From the NCBI GenBank assembly GCA_937895705.1, contig CALBKM010000028.1:62001-126000 (forward strand): DNA of 64,000 bases, written 5' to 3'. The notes under the pieces were generated by a model. It searched no databases. It worked only from the letters and a program-made list of their open reading frames with translations, and was not told the origin of the DNA. The translations under genes and the position numbers were made by a program. Of the stretch, positions 1 through 8,595 are shown one piece after another. The stretch comes from an uncultured Clostridia bacterium (GTDB lineage: Bacteria > Bacillota > Clostridia > Lachnospirales > Lachnospiraceae). The stretch's first letter is position 1. Each line of letters opens with the position of its first letter.

Positions 1-215
1 TAACATCCTACACGATAAATCAAAAACAATACCACACACGAAAAGTTCCTTGATTACTAAAAGTCCGAAGATAAAAGTGCAAAAGAATTCATATACATTC
101 CTCACAATTATCTTCTTCCTACGTTTGAGGGAACCTTTCCTTTCCGCGCGACGGCTACTGGCGTCCTAGTCGTTCTTAGAGGAGGTTTGACGGAGCGGCA
201 GGCGGCAAAAGGAAA
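1..215. other. Left-edge non-coding stretch
   Basis: This AT-rich stretch follows the T-box terminator on the minus strand and should be the distal leader of the regulated gene. I see no substantial coding start. A 14-codon reading frame begins near position 97 on the minus strand and stops at once. The regulated gene probably starts beyond the left edge. Confidence 0.4.
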
Positions 216-480
216 GTCCCCTCTACGGGGAACCCGTAGAAGGGACCGAAATTCGTCGGCGGTACCACCCTTCTTAGCCGGTCTTTCCGGCTCTCTCACA
301 CAGCCTCCACTGTGTTCCCCCGATATCGCAGGGTCTGCGCCGCATTTGTCACGCGGGACTCCGAGGCCGGTTCCATCCGCAAGTTCGGGAAGCTCTCAGC
401 ATACGCCTCCGTCTCTGTACAAACTGCACTGATGTACTATTCCTCTTCTTCGTCACGTTCTTCGGATAAACCGAAATCTA
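216..480 (-). promoter_or_regulatory. T-box leader with terminator
   Basis: Read on the minus strand, this is a tRNA-sensing T-box leader. The T-box sequence AGGGTGGTACCGCCG lies at 271-257. It is followed by a terminator hairpin (246-216) with arms GTCCCTTCTACGGG and CCCGTAGAGGGGAC, then a T-rich run. The AAGGG of the T-box can pair with CCCTT of the terminator 5' arm, which is the expected antiterminator. A Stem I-like region lies upstream, with the segment GGATGGAACCGGCCTCGGAG around 379-360. I could not fix the specifier codon: ATG, TGG and GAT are all readable there. Known role of the class: uncharged tRNA stabilises the antiterminator and turns on an aminoacyl-tRNA synthetase, amino acid biosynthesis or transport gene. 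That gene lies off the left edge. Confidence 0.9.
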
Positions 481-486
481 ATGTGT

Positions 487-515
487 ATCTTACCCGAATT
501 TCTCGGATTTGTCAA
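487..515 (-). promoter_or_regulatory. Promoter of the T-box leader
   Basis: TTGACA at 515-510, a 17-base spacer and TAAGAT at 492-487 on the minus strand form a near-consensus housekeeping promoter. It starts transcription about 7 bases before the T-box leader. It lies just downstream of the chemoreceptor stop codon, so the left-edge gene is independently transcribed. Confidence 0.88.
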
Positions 516-522
516 CCACAAA

Positions 523-2637
523 TTACTCACTGTAATTTCGATTTACATACGCTTCAATCTCCTTGCTGTCTTCCGGCATACGACAACCGACAATATACTC
601 ACCGCTATTGTTAGAGCAACGAATAATACTTCCCATCAGGTATTCACCGTTTAACGGCGCAAAGTCATCAATCTCAACGGAGACCTCCTGCCCCTTCAAG
701 TCAGCAAACGCCGGTTCTTTCACTGCAAACGCAAAACCATTGGCACTGATATTTACCATATTACCGCAACACAACAAATCCGTTTCCTTTACCCTTACGG
801 TACACATGCTAGTAAGCGGGGCTCTCGGATATTTTCTGCGATTAAATACCTTCGGGTTTGTTTCCACGATAAGTACATAATTGCCCGCTTCGTCACTTTT
901 GGACATCCGAATTCCGACATTTTCCCAACAATACAGTACATTATCCACTACAATACGTAACTGGCACGTTACATTCTTCACTCTTCGATCGGACAATTCA
1001 TCCACTGCAGTATCCACCGTCACAAAGACATTCTTCTCTGACCAGCTTGCCACCTCTCCCACATATTCGTTCTTTTTGTTTCCGCCTTCATGTACAAACG
1101 ACAACGCTGCTTTCATACCTTGGCGAACATCCTGTACCCCCATAAATCCGCCGACACCAAGTTCTTCCATCAGTTTTCCTACGATATTTTCGATATTCAC
1201 GGCACTAATGGCGCTCTCTTCATACTTACTGAGCATCGTCTTTGTGGTCTGTTCCGCCTCGCTGATATTACCGGTCATTACCGTCATAACATTACATACC
1301 TGTTTCATGTTGTCTGCCAGCGTCCGGTTGGAAATCTCCACTTCCTTAACCGCCTGTTCCACCACTCTGATATTGTCTCCGAGCTCTGCGGCATCCTCGG
1401 TAATCTCTGCCACGCTCTTTGTGGCATTGGATACTTTATCCATATTCAGCTGAATCAACCCCACCGTCTGCTCGATTGCTTCCATCATCTTTCCGGAAGT
1501 CTCCTCCAGATGCGCCAGGGCTTCCATAATTCTGTTGGAAGAAGTTTGTGTGCCGCTACTGAGTTCACGAATTTCATCCGCAACTACCGCAAAGCCCTTA
1601 CCGGCCTCTCCTGCTCTCGCCGCTTCGATAGACGCATTTAACGCAAGAAGATTCGTTTTGTTACTGATTCCTTCAATCGTTCCGGTTTCTTTTTTTACAT
1701 TCTTAAATTCTGTTTTAAACTCCGTCAGAATATGTTCCACTTCTGCGGAAATCTCAGCCATCTTATTGGTGGTCTCAACCACCTCTCCCAATTCCTCGGA
1801 ACTGGCATTGGCATGTCGTACGGAGGTCTCAATCGTTCCCACAACCTGCTCCATAAGCTCTGCCACATTTTTCACCTGAGTATCGATAACCGTGGTCATT
1901 TCCATAGAGGACATAGTCCGATCATTCAGGATACTGTTATTGTCCGCCAGTTCTCCCATTCCGCGCACCACGTCGTTTGCGCCCTCTTTATTTTCGTCAG
2001 CCAGCTCACGCACTACCGTGACACCGTCCACTACCGCGTTACTGGCTTCCTTTACCTGTCCCACCGTACTAACCACACGGGCAAGATTTGCCTCGATGGA
2101 ACCGGTCAGGGCACTGTCGGACTGAATCAGATGCTTTACCGCCATAAGGGTACATGCGTAACATGCCGCAATCATACCGAAAGCCAGAACCAACGTATCA
2201 TCGGACTTTCCCGCACCCATGGCAATTACTTTGTAAATATTGCTGCCGATTACCATAATCAGCGTCAGCCACATCATCCGCTTAATGAACTTCAAGTCTT
2301 TAAACAACACAAATGCAGCAATAATCGGTAAAATGAATACATAAGAATCATTACCGAGCTGCGTCCAAAGTATGTAGGAAAAGAACAACTGGTAACCGAC
2401 ACCCATGAAATACCTATAGTGTATAAAATCTTTTCCTTTCAACTTTAAAGTAAGTGAAACAAGGAAAAACAAAGTCCAGCCGATAACGGCCATTCTTACA
2501 AACCACTCCTGCTCTATCTCTCCCTTATTCACTTTAAAAAAATAAAACACGGAGGTCAGCACCATTACAACCAGAAAGGTTATTCCTGCCCGCATATTCG
2601 CTTTTGCCCTAAAAAACTTCTCATCGTATTGCTCCAT
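523..2637 (-). CDS. Methyl-accepting chemotaxis protein with C-terminal PilZ domain
   Basis: A 704-residue membrane signal transducer. The first ~170 residues hold about six hydrophobic segments with little between them, so there is no large extracellular sensor domain. The MCP signalling domain covers roughly residues 200-500, with the conserved hairpin tip around 322-360 (NKTNLLALNASIEAARAG, then GFAVVADEI). The tail from residue 600 carries both PilZ signatures, RRKYPR and NISANGF. Established: PilZ binds c-di-GMP, and the MCP tip contacts CheA/CheW. Inferred: the receptor links c-di-GMP, and possibly a membrane-sensed cue, to flagellar behaviour. No che genes are nearby. It has its own promoter (2685-2713). 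ATG start follows AGAGAGGATGGAGAAGGT. Confidence 0.93.
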   Translation of the reverse strand: MEQYDEKFFRAKANMRAGITFLVVMVLTSVFYFFKVNKGEIEQEWFVRMAVIGWTLFFLVSLTLKLKGKDFIHYRYFMGVGYQLFFSYILWTQLGNDSYVFILPIIAAFVLFKDLKFIKRMMWLTLIMVIGSNIYKVIAMGAGKSDDTLVLAFGMIAACYACTLMAVKHLIQSDSALTGSIEANLARVVSTVGQVKEASNAVVDGVTVVRELADENKEGANDVVRGMGELADNNSILNDRTMSSMEMTTVIDTQVKNVAELMEQVVGTIETSVRHANASSEELGEVVETTNKMAEISAEVEHILTEFKTEFKNVKKETGTIEGISNKTNLLALNASIEAARAGEAGKGFAVVADEIRELSSGTQTSSNRIMEALAHLEETSGKMMEAIEQTVGLIQLNMDKVSNATKSVAEITEDAAELGDNIRVVEQAVKEVEISNRTLADNMKQVCNVMTVMTGNISEAEQTTKTMLSKYEESAISAVNIENIVGKLMEELGVGGFMGVQDVRQGMKAALSFVHEGGNKKNEYVGEVASWSEKNVFVTVDTAVDELSDRRVKNVTCQLRIVVDNVLYCWENVGIRMSKSDEAGNYVLIVETNPKVFNRRKYPRAPLTSMCTVRVKETDLLCCGNMVNISANGFAFAVKEPAFADLKGQEVSVEIDDFAPLNGEYLMGSIIRCSNNSGEYIVGCRMPEDSKEIEAYVNRNYSE

Positions 2638-2684
2638 ACCTTCTCCATCCTCTCTGTAAAAACAGTAAAGTATAATTATAGAGA

Positions 2685-2713
2685 ATTATATCACAAAAAG
2701 CTCTTTTTTTCAA
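2685..2713 (-). promoter_or_regulatory. Promoter of the PilZ chemoreceptor gene
   Basis: TTGAAA (2713-2708), a 17-base spacer and a perfect TATAAT (2690-2685) on the minus strand, 48 bases before the start codon. This is a housekeeping-type promoter. It does not resemble the sigma-28 consensus often seen for chemotaxis genes. Confidence 0.85.
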
Positions 2714-2777
2714 TGAAAATTCTCACTATTTTTCATCATCTTCTTTTATGTCGCTTCAATTCAGTATCCAACCGCAA

Positions 2778-3956
2778 TTAGTTCATCATTTCGGTGTAGC
2801 TGTGGTCTACCGTTATCACACAGTAATAGTTCGGATACGTCTCCTTCACCAGCCGATCAATCGATTCTTTAACCGCCTCATCCGTTTGAGAAATCCCATG
2901 GGGCACCACACAATCAAAAATGACATTGGTATGAGTTTCTCCCGGCACCACGCGCAGATCATGAATCGTTAACTCCGCATGTACTTTTTTTACCTCCTTT
3001 GCCAGCCAGTGACGCAAATTCCTGACCGATTCATCTTTCGTAATAATCGGGTCCATATGTACGATAAGGTGAATGTTTAACTCAGACCAAAAATCCCGCT
3101 CGATATTATCCACCATATCATGACTTTTTATAACATCCTCTTCCGCAGCCACTTCCACATGAACACTGCCGAACTGGCGTCCCGGACCGTAATCATGAAT
3201 CATTAAATCATGTGTTCCCAGTACGCCCGGATATCCCATAATCCGCCTCTCAATTTCCTTTACCAGCTCTTCATCCGCGGCCTTACCGAGAATCGGGTCT
3301 AACGTTTCCTTCACCAAATTAACACCGCTGTAAAGAATGAACAACGCAACCAAAAGTCCCATATACCCATCCAGGGAAAGCTTCGTCACATGAGACAATA
3401 TCGTTGCCAACACCACTGTCCCCGTAGCAATTACATCGTTTCTGCTGTCTGCCGCCGTTGCCAACAACGTCTGAGACTTAATTCTTTTTCCCAGCGTCCG
3501 GTTAAATGCCGCCAACCATAATTTTACACCGATTGCCGCCAACAGCACCGCAATACCCGCCCAGGAAAACGCCACCGGTTCCGGATGTAAAATCTTTAAA
3601 AAGCTCTCCTTTAACAGTTCCACACCGATTACCATAATCAATACACACACCATCAGCCCCGCCAGATACTCATAACGGGCATGGCCGTACGGATGTTCTT
3701 TATCCGCCGGCCGGCTTGCCATTTTAAATCCCAAAAAGCTTACAATTCCGGAAGACGCATCTCCCAAATTGTTAAACGCGTCCGCAGTAACTGCAACAGA
3801 TGCGGTCAAGGTCCCCAGTAAGAACTTTACCGCAAACAACAACACATTACACACAATTCCCACAATTCCGGAAAGTTTCCCATAAGACGCTCGCACTTCC
3901 GGAACTCCGGTCGCTTCATGATTCTTTACAAACAACTTCACCAATAAACCGGTCAT
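2778..3956 (-). CDS. Cation diffusion facilitator family transporter
   Basis: A 392-residue divalent-metal/proton antiporter of the CDF family, which usually exports Zn, Fe, Mn or Co. The N-terminal half has about six membrane segments. The conserved metal site is visible as VTADAFNNLGDASSG early, with AATAADSRNDV in a later helix. The cytoplasmic C-terminal half is a ferredoxin-like dimerisation domain, followed by a further ~100-residue extension. An upstream in-frame start exists at 4025, but the ATG at 3956 follows a strong AGGAGAGG site and begins just after the upstream gene's stop, so I chose it. It is probably co-transcribed with the YtvI-like gene before it. Metal specificity cannot be read. 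Confidence 0.92.
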   Translation of the reverse strand: MTGLLVKLFVKNHEATGVPEVRASYGKLSGIVGIVCNVLLFAVKFLLGTLTASVAVTADAFNNLGDASSGIVSFLGFKMASRPADKEHPYGHARYEYLAGLMVCVLIMVIGVELLKESFLKILHPEPVAFSWAGIAVLLAAIGVKLWLAAFNRTLGKRIKSQTLLATAADSRNDVIATGTVVLATILSHVTKLSLDGYMGLLVALFILYSGVNLVKETLDPILGKAADEELVKEIERRIMGYPGVLGTHDLMIHDYGPGRQFGSVHVEVAAEEDVIKSHDMVDNIERDFWSELNIHLIVHMDPIITKDESVRNLRHWLAKEVKKVHAELTIHDLRVVPGETHTNVIFDCVVPHGISQTDEAVKESIDRLVKETYPNYYCVITVDHSYTEMMN

Positions 3957-3996
3957 AACCTCTCTCCTCTTCCGCACATTTCTGTATATCAACGGA

Positions 3997-5052
3997 TTAT
4001 ATGTTCCCATCCGTCTTTTCCGCATCCAAAACCGCCCGAATAATCACCAGTCCGAAAGGGCCCAATATTACCCCAAACAATCCGAACAACTCCACTCCCA
4101 CATAAACCGCCATCAACGTATATAACGGCGGTATTCCGATTCTGTTTCCGAGAAGCTTCGGTTCCAAACCTTCCCGCACCAACACACACAACAAATACAT
4201 TACCGCCAAAATGGCCACCTGCACATAGCTTCCTCTTATCAGGCAAACCACCGCCCAAGGAACAAGTACAATCCCTGCTCCCAACACCGGGAATGCATCC
4301 AGTATCGCCACTCCGATTCCCAGCAGCAAGGCATATTCCTTCTTTACAAACAAAAAACCTACCGTACAGATTAGCGCCACCAGAAACATGAGAATTCCCT
4401 GGGTTTTTAAATAGGCCGCACCTGCCTCCGACAACCGTCCCAGCACCTGCTTTGCTTCTCCGTAAAAAGGACTCTTCCGATAACCTTTCGCATACTTTTC
4501 CCTATCACTCAACAATAATACCGCAGCCACGAAGGCGATGATTACGCCGGCAATCCCGTAAGCAAAGTTTCCGAGGGCCGCCACGGATTGTCGCGACAAC
4601 TCCGGCAACACCTCTTCGTTCACCGTTTCTCCGATACGGGCAAGACCGGTGTCCATCAGCCCTTTTGCGGTTCCGGCCGACAGCGAGAACCAACCGTCGA
4701 CCCTGCTGCAAAACCGCTCCGCCACCCGTAGCGTTGCATCCCGGTATCCGCTGTAATTTTCAATCAACCGTACCACCTGTTCCGCCAAAAGCTTTCCGAG
4801 AAAAAAAACTCCCGTTCCCAGCGCTCCCGCCAGAAGCAGAATCATCAATGTCCCTCCCACACTCATGGGAATACGCAGTCTCTTCTTCAAGAAAACAACA
4901 ACGGGGCGTACCGCACCTGCCAGCAGATATGCCGCCACAAAAGGCGCAAACAGCGGAAGTGCATAGCGAAACGCAAGGTACACTCCCGCTGTTACTCCGA
5001 TTACTTTATAAACCGTTACATATTTTTCCTGCAAAAACACGGACTTCTCCAT
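3997..5052 (-). CDS. AI-2E family / YtvI-like membrane protein
   Basis: A 351-residue polytopic protein of the AI-2E transporter family (PF01594). Hydrophobic segments at the N-terminus are followed by a soluble loop around residues 80-150, then a cluster of about five helices. The late segment containing ILGPFGLVI is characteristic. Family members range from AI-2 exporters to sodium/proton antiporters. In spore formers the homologue YtvI is linked to sporulation, and the length and Clostridia-like setting make that a reasonable comparison. It lies 40 bases upstream of the cation exporter, probably in one operon. I found no convincing promoter in the 95 bases before it. Confidence 0.85.
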   Translation of the reverse strand: MEKSVFLQEKYVTVYKVIGVTAGVYLAFRYALPLFAPFVAAYLLAGAVRPVVVFLKKRLRIPMSVGGTLMILLLAGALGTGVFFLGKLLAEQVVRLIENYSGYRDATLRVAERFCSRVDGWFSLSAGTAKGLMDTGLARIGETVNEEVLPELSRQSVAALGNFAYGIAGVIIAFVAAVLLLSDREKYAKGYRKSPFYGEAKQVLGRLSEAGAAYLKTQGILMFLVALICTVGFLFVKKEYALLLGIGVAILDAFPVLGAGIVLVPWAVVCLIRGSYVQVAILAVMYLLCVLVREGLEPKLLGNRIGIPPLYTLMAVYVGVELFGLFGVILGPFGLVIIRAVLDAEKTDGNI

Positions 5053-5147
5053 AACGCCACGCTCCTTCCGGTCTACCGATTCAGTTTCAGTATGTCCTTC
5101 TATGCGCTACGATATGGTGATATATTGTTGTCAACGGAGCCTGTTTT

Positions 5148-5840
5148 TTACAGTTCGATAACCAAAAACTCCACTCCGCAAATCGTCTGCAGACTTACGG
5201 TTCCTTCCGCCTTTTCCTTGGCAAAATCTTCCTCCGGACGATTCTTATCCAGAATAATCTTTGTACCGATAGTTTCACCCTTTGCCAGCTTTTCTTCCGC
5301 CGCAGTTGCTTCCCGGACTAAAATTTGTGCCAGAACATCCGGCGCACAATCACTGGAATCCAATACCAGATTGTAATTTGAATAATTAAAATACTCGATA
5401 CCGTAAATATCCTTGTAACGACGGTCTTCGGTTGCCGCACGGTCCTTTAAGCTTGCCATACATTCCTCCACAGACTTGTAGGACTCCACCTCACCGCGGC
5501 TGGTATCGCCGAGTACGCGGGATGCCGCCACGGTCAGACTTACGGACAAAAACACCTTAAAAGATTCTTCCACAAAATTCCACGCCAGACGGGAATCGAA
5601 CAAAATCTTCCTGTCTTTCTGCTCTCTGGAAATCCGTGCCGTGGTATCATCAATCATATGATCGTATTTATGATCTTTCTCCATCAACTTATTCATTTCC
5701 AATACGCTGACGCCCTGTTCTTCCGCGATCTGACGAATCACCTTTCCCGTGGAAAAAATTTCATAGCCGTATTCTGCCTCCAGAATTCTGCTCAATGTGG
5801 ACTTTCCGCTTCCTAAATTTCCGGTTAATGTAATATGCAT
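5148..5840 (-). CDS. Cytidylate kinase-like family protein
   Basis: A 230-residue P-loop protein. The Walker A motif GNLGSGKST is at residues 7-15, and the fold resembles nucleoside monophosphate kinases (cytidylate-kinase-like family). An FSTGK segment near residue 30 and an RAATEDRRY segment near 135 fit nucleotide and lid contacts. The last ~50 residues form a tail beyond the kinase core. Its substrate cannot be assigned, and it is not clearly the housekeeping Cmk. The ATG follows AAAGGCGGAAGG. It is flanked by unrelated genes on the same strand, 95 bases upstream of the YtvI-like gene. Confidence 0.8.
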   Translation of the reverse strand: MHITLTGNLGSGKSTLSRILEAEYGYEIFSTGKVIRQIAEEQGVSVLEMNKLMEKDHKYDHMIDDTTARISREQKDRKILFDSRLAWNFVEESFKVFLSVSLTVAASRVLGDTSRGEVESYKSVEECMASLKDRAATEDRRYKDIYGIEYFNYSNYNLVLDSSDCAPDVLAQILVREATAAEEKLAKGETIGTKIILDKNRPEEDFAKEKAEGTVSLQTICGVEFLVIEL

Positions 5841-5898
5841 GGTTCCTTCCGCCTTTCCTCTGTATGTTCCTAATTATGCTTCACTTAGTTCATATCCG

Positions 5899-6801
5899 CT
5901 ATTTGATTTTATTAAAAATATCCGCCATCGGAGAGTCCTCGGAAAGAATTACAGTCTTGTTCTTTCCCACCAAAGAAGCCTTTGCCGCATCCAAGGAACG
6001 TACGAAAGTGTAAAACTCGCTTCGGGACTCATCACCGTATACCGTAGACATAATTCTCATGTACTCCGCTTCACCGTCGGCAATAGTCTTTTCTGCCTTT
6101 GCTTCCGCCTCGGACAATTTAATGGCTACTTCATTGTCGGTCTGGGTCCGAATCTTTGTTGCCTCCGCTTCACCCTCTGCAGTATACTGCGCCGCAATGT
6201 TGTTACGCTCGGAAATCATACGCTCGTACACCGCTGCCTTATTATCACCCGGCAAATCCAAGTGCTTGGTCTCTACGGAAATCAAATCGATCCCGTACTC
6301 TTCCATATCGGTTCCGATATTGGCACGAATCTTTTCGCTTAAAGCTCCGTCACGGCCGGAGATCACTTCCGTCTGTTCCATACTGGAAATCACATTTTTC
6401 ATTGCATTATATACGGTGGTGTTGATTCGGTCCTCCGCATATATCTTGGAGTTCAATGTCTGAACAAACTTCTGCGGATCGGAAATCTTCCAAAGTACAT
6501 AACTGTCGCATACCATCGTCTTCTTATCCATGGTAATGACATCCGACGGTTGCAAATCATATACCAGCATCTCCTTCGGCAATGTATCCACCGTCTGAAT
6601 AAACGGAATCTTAAAGCTGAGCCCCGGCTCGGATACAATCTTTTCTACCTTGCCGAACTGCTTTACCAACTTATACTCATTCTCGTAAGTTACCACCAGA
6701 CAAGTCTGGGAAAGAATAAGCAGTACCACTGCCACAATCCCGATTACAATCCACTTTCCCGCTCCCGACTTCTGCGGATATCTTTCTAAATTTTCTTCCA
6801 T
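5899..6801 (-). CDS. hflC: Membrane protease modulator HflC
   Basis: A 300-residue SPFH/band-7 protein. One transmembrane segment near the N-terminus (WIVIGIVAVVLLIL) is followed by the band-7 domain and a long charged helix rich in E, A and K (AEGEAEATKIRT). Established: HflC pairs with HflK in a large complex around the FtsH protease and modulates turnover of membrane proteins. The in-frame reading frame extends upstream to 6906, but that part overlaps hflK. The ATG at 6801 follows AGGAAGGGGG and starts 20 bases after the hflK stop, so I chose it. hflK-hflC form a two-gene operon. Confidence 0.9.
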   Translation of the reverse strand: MEENLERYPQKSGAGKWIVIGIVAVVLLILSQTCLVVTYENEYKLVKQFGKVEKIVSEPGLSFKIPFIQTVDTLPKEMLVYDLQPSDVITMDKKTMVCDSYVLWKISDPQKFVQTLNSKIYAEDRINTTVYNAMKNVISSMEQTEVISGRDGALSEKIRANIGTDMEEYGIDLISVETKHLDLPGDNKAAVYERMISERNNIAAQYTAEGEAEATKIRTQTDNEVAIKLSEAEAKAEKTIADGEAEYMRIMSTVYGDESRSEFYTFVRSLDAAKASLVGKNKTVILSEDSPMADIFNKIK

Positions 6802-6820
6802 GTCAAAATCCCCCTTCCTA

Positions 6821-7771
6821 TTACTGCATGACCGGTGCCAGCGACGCAACCGGACTGTCGGACTCCCAGGAGTCAAGCGGCAACCACTTTTCAACGGAAC
6901 CGTCACTGCTGTCGATAATCAGTTTCAAATCCGGAAGAAGCTCTTCCATGGTTTCATAGTACATACGCTGTTTTGTAATAAGCGGGTACTTAATATACTC
7001 TTCGTATAACGCATTAAAACGCGCCGCCTGACCCTCTGCCTCGTTGATGCGGGCTTCTCTGGCCGCTTCCGCTTCCTTTAAAATCCGGTCAATCTGAGCA
7101 TCTGCATTCGGAAGCTTTTCATTCCGGTATTTATTGGCATTATTAATCGCGGTTTCTTTCCCCTGCTTTGCGGTTTCTACCGCCTTAAAGGCTTCCATAA
7201 CCTCGGCGGTCGGCGGCTCTGCATCCTGAATCGAAATCTTCACAAGCTGAATGCCGATATCCTGCTTTGTCAATTCCTCAATAATGCGCTCCGTAATCTC
7301 CGCCTGAATCTCGTTCTTACCCGTGGTAATGACACTGTCTACCGGATACTGGCCCACTGTGGAACGAATACAGGACTGTGCCACATTCTTTAAAATTTTA
7401 ATCGGCTCTTCGGAAGCATATAACGCCTTTACCGGATCCGATACCTTATATTCCACATAAAAGTCCACATTTACAAAATTGTAGTCAAACGTAATCATCA
7501 AAGACTCGTCCTCTTTGGAATATCCCGTAGCCTCATCGTAACCGATGGCAAAGCCTTTGATGGTGGTGTCTACTTTCTGCACCTTCTGCACAAACGGAAT
7601 CTTCACATGGAGACCCGGCTCGCTTTCCCTGCTCGGTACACCAAAGGTCGTTACCACCGCCTGTTCCTGTTCTTTAATCGTATAAAACGAATTAAAGAGA
7701 ATGACCAGTACCGCGATGGCTGCCATAGCGATTCCCATCAGCTTCAGCACTGTTTTTGTTGTCTTGTCCAT
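6821..7771 (-). CDS. hflK: Membrane protease modulator HflK
   Basis: A 316-residue SPFH/band-7 protein, partner of the HflC encoded directly downstream. An N-terminal transmembrane helix (LMGIAMAAIAVLVILF) precedes the band-7 domain (EQAVVTTFG onward). A helical region with EAEAAREARINEAEGQ follows. It lacks the long glycine-rich N-terminus of proteobacterial HflK, as is usual in Firmicutes. The start at 7771 was chosen for its GGAGGAAATT ribosome site. The first 10 residues of the longer frame, up to 7801, lack one. No strong promoter was evident in the 110 bases upstream. Confidence 0.88.
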   Translation of the reverse strand: MDKTTKTVLKLMGIAMAAIAVLVILFNSFYTIKEQEQAVVTTFGVPSRESEPGLHVKIPFVQKVQKVDTTIKGFAIGYDEATGYSKEDESLMITFDYNFVNVDFYVEYKVSDPVKALYASEEPIKILKNVAQSCIRSTVGQYPVDSVITTGKNEIQAEITERIIEELTKQDIGIQLVKISIQDAEPPTAEVMEAFKAVETAKQGKETAINNANKYRNEKLPNADAQIDRILKEAEAAREARINEAEGQAARFNALYEEYIKYPLITKQRMYYETMEELLPDLKLIIDSSDGSVEKWLPLDSWESDSPVASLAPVMQ

Positions 7772-7880
7772 AATTTCCTCCTTTTTGCGGCATATCCGCA
7801 TTTTCTGCCCTAATATTGTCCCACACCGCTTATCGATGGTCCCTCGGGTTTGTCACATTCGCTCCGCCAAATTGCTACAT

Positions 7881-8534
7881 CTAACCGAGCAAATACTCCG
7901 TCAACTCCCGGGGCGTCTTCACCAGATGTATCGCACCTGCCTCGGACAACTCCTTCTCATCCCCAAACCCATACAATACACCGATGGTTTTAATCCCCAC
8001 CGCGGCAGCGCCGATGACGTCAAAATTCCGGTCGCCCACCATAATCACTTCCCCTGTATCGGTGATTCCGTTCTGCTCCAAAGCATACCGGACTACCTGC
8101 TCTTTTGTGCTGCGGTCCTTGGCATAATCATCCGCTCCGCAAAGCATGGTAAAATACTTTGCAAGGCCGAAATGCTCCATAATCCGCACCGCATACCGTT
8201 CCGGCTTCGAGGTGGCTAAAATCAGTTTCGCCCCCTGTCCGGAAAGCGTCCGTAACATCTCCTCCACGCCGTCGTACACTTCGTTTTCCGCCCAACCCAC
8301 ATCGCCGTACCTCTCCCGGTACTTGGCCGTAGCTTCCAAGGCCTGATCCTTCGTAAAATGATAGAACTCATCAAAGGACTGCAAAAGCGGCGGTCCGATG
8401 ACTTTACGAAGCTCGGTCCGGTCCTCCACGCGGATGCCCATGTGCTCCAGCGCGTAAGCAAAACTCTTTGTAATGCCCTCCTCCGGATTCGTTACCGTTC
8501 CGTCCAAATCAAATAGTATATACTTATATTTCAT
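7881..8534 (-). CDS. HAD-superfamily hydrolase, phosphoglycolate phosphatase-like
   Basis: A 217-residue haloacid dehalogenase family phosphatase. Motif I FDLDGTV is at residues 7-13, with the two catalytic aspartates. Motif II (ATSKP) follows the helical cap, and motif IV is MVGDRNFDVIGA. The helical cap inserted after motif I and the layout match the Gph/PgmB subgroup. The substrate could be phosphoglycolate, pyrophosphate (PpaX-like) or a sugar phosphate and cannot be fixed here. Start chosen at 8534 after AAAGGACAAGCC. It lies 62 bases downstream of the PEGA-protein gene on the same strand. Confidence 0.88.
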   Translation of the reverse strand: MKYKYILFDLDGTVTNPEEGITKSFAYALEHMGIRVEDRTELRKVIGPPLLQSFDEFYHFTKDQALEATAKYRERYGDVGWAENEVYDGVEEMLRTLSGQGAKLILATSKPERYAVRIMEHFGLAKYFTMLCGADDYAKDRSTKEQVVRYALEQNGITDTGEVIMVGDRNFDVIGAAAVGIKTIGVLYGFGDEKELSEAGAIHLVKTPRELTEYLLG

Positions 8535-8595
8535 GGCTTGTCCTTTCTTACAACACATTCCGTCAATCCGGAGCTGTCGTTGTCGCTCTCCCGCA

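Noticed and set aside
108..299. 63-codon open frame on the minus strand
   Set aside because: It runs through the T-box core and terminator hairpin, has no ribosome site, and its composition is that of structured RNA.
1732..2331. 199-codon open frame on the plus strand
   Set aside because: It lies fully antisense to the chemoreceptor gene, with no ribosome site and no recognisable protein features.
5053..5147. Promoter before the YtvI-like gene
   Set aside because: A TTGACA is present near 5128, but no acceptable -10 lies at 16-18 bases, so it is not called.
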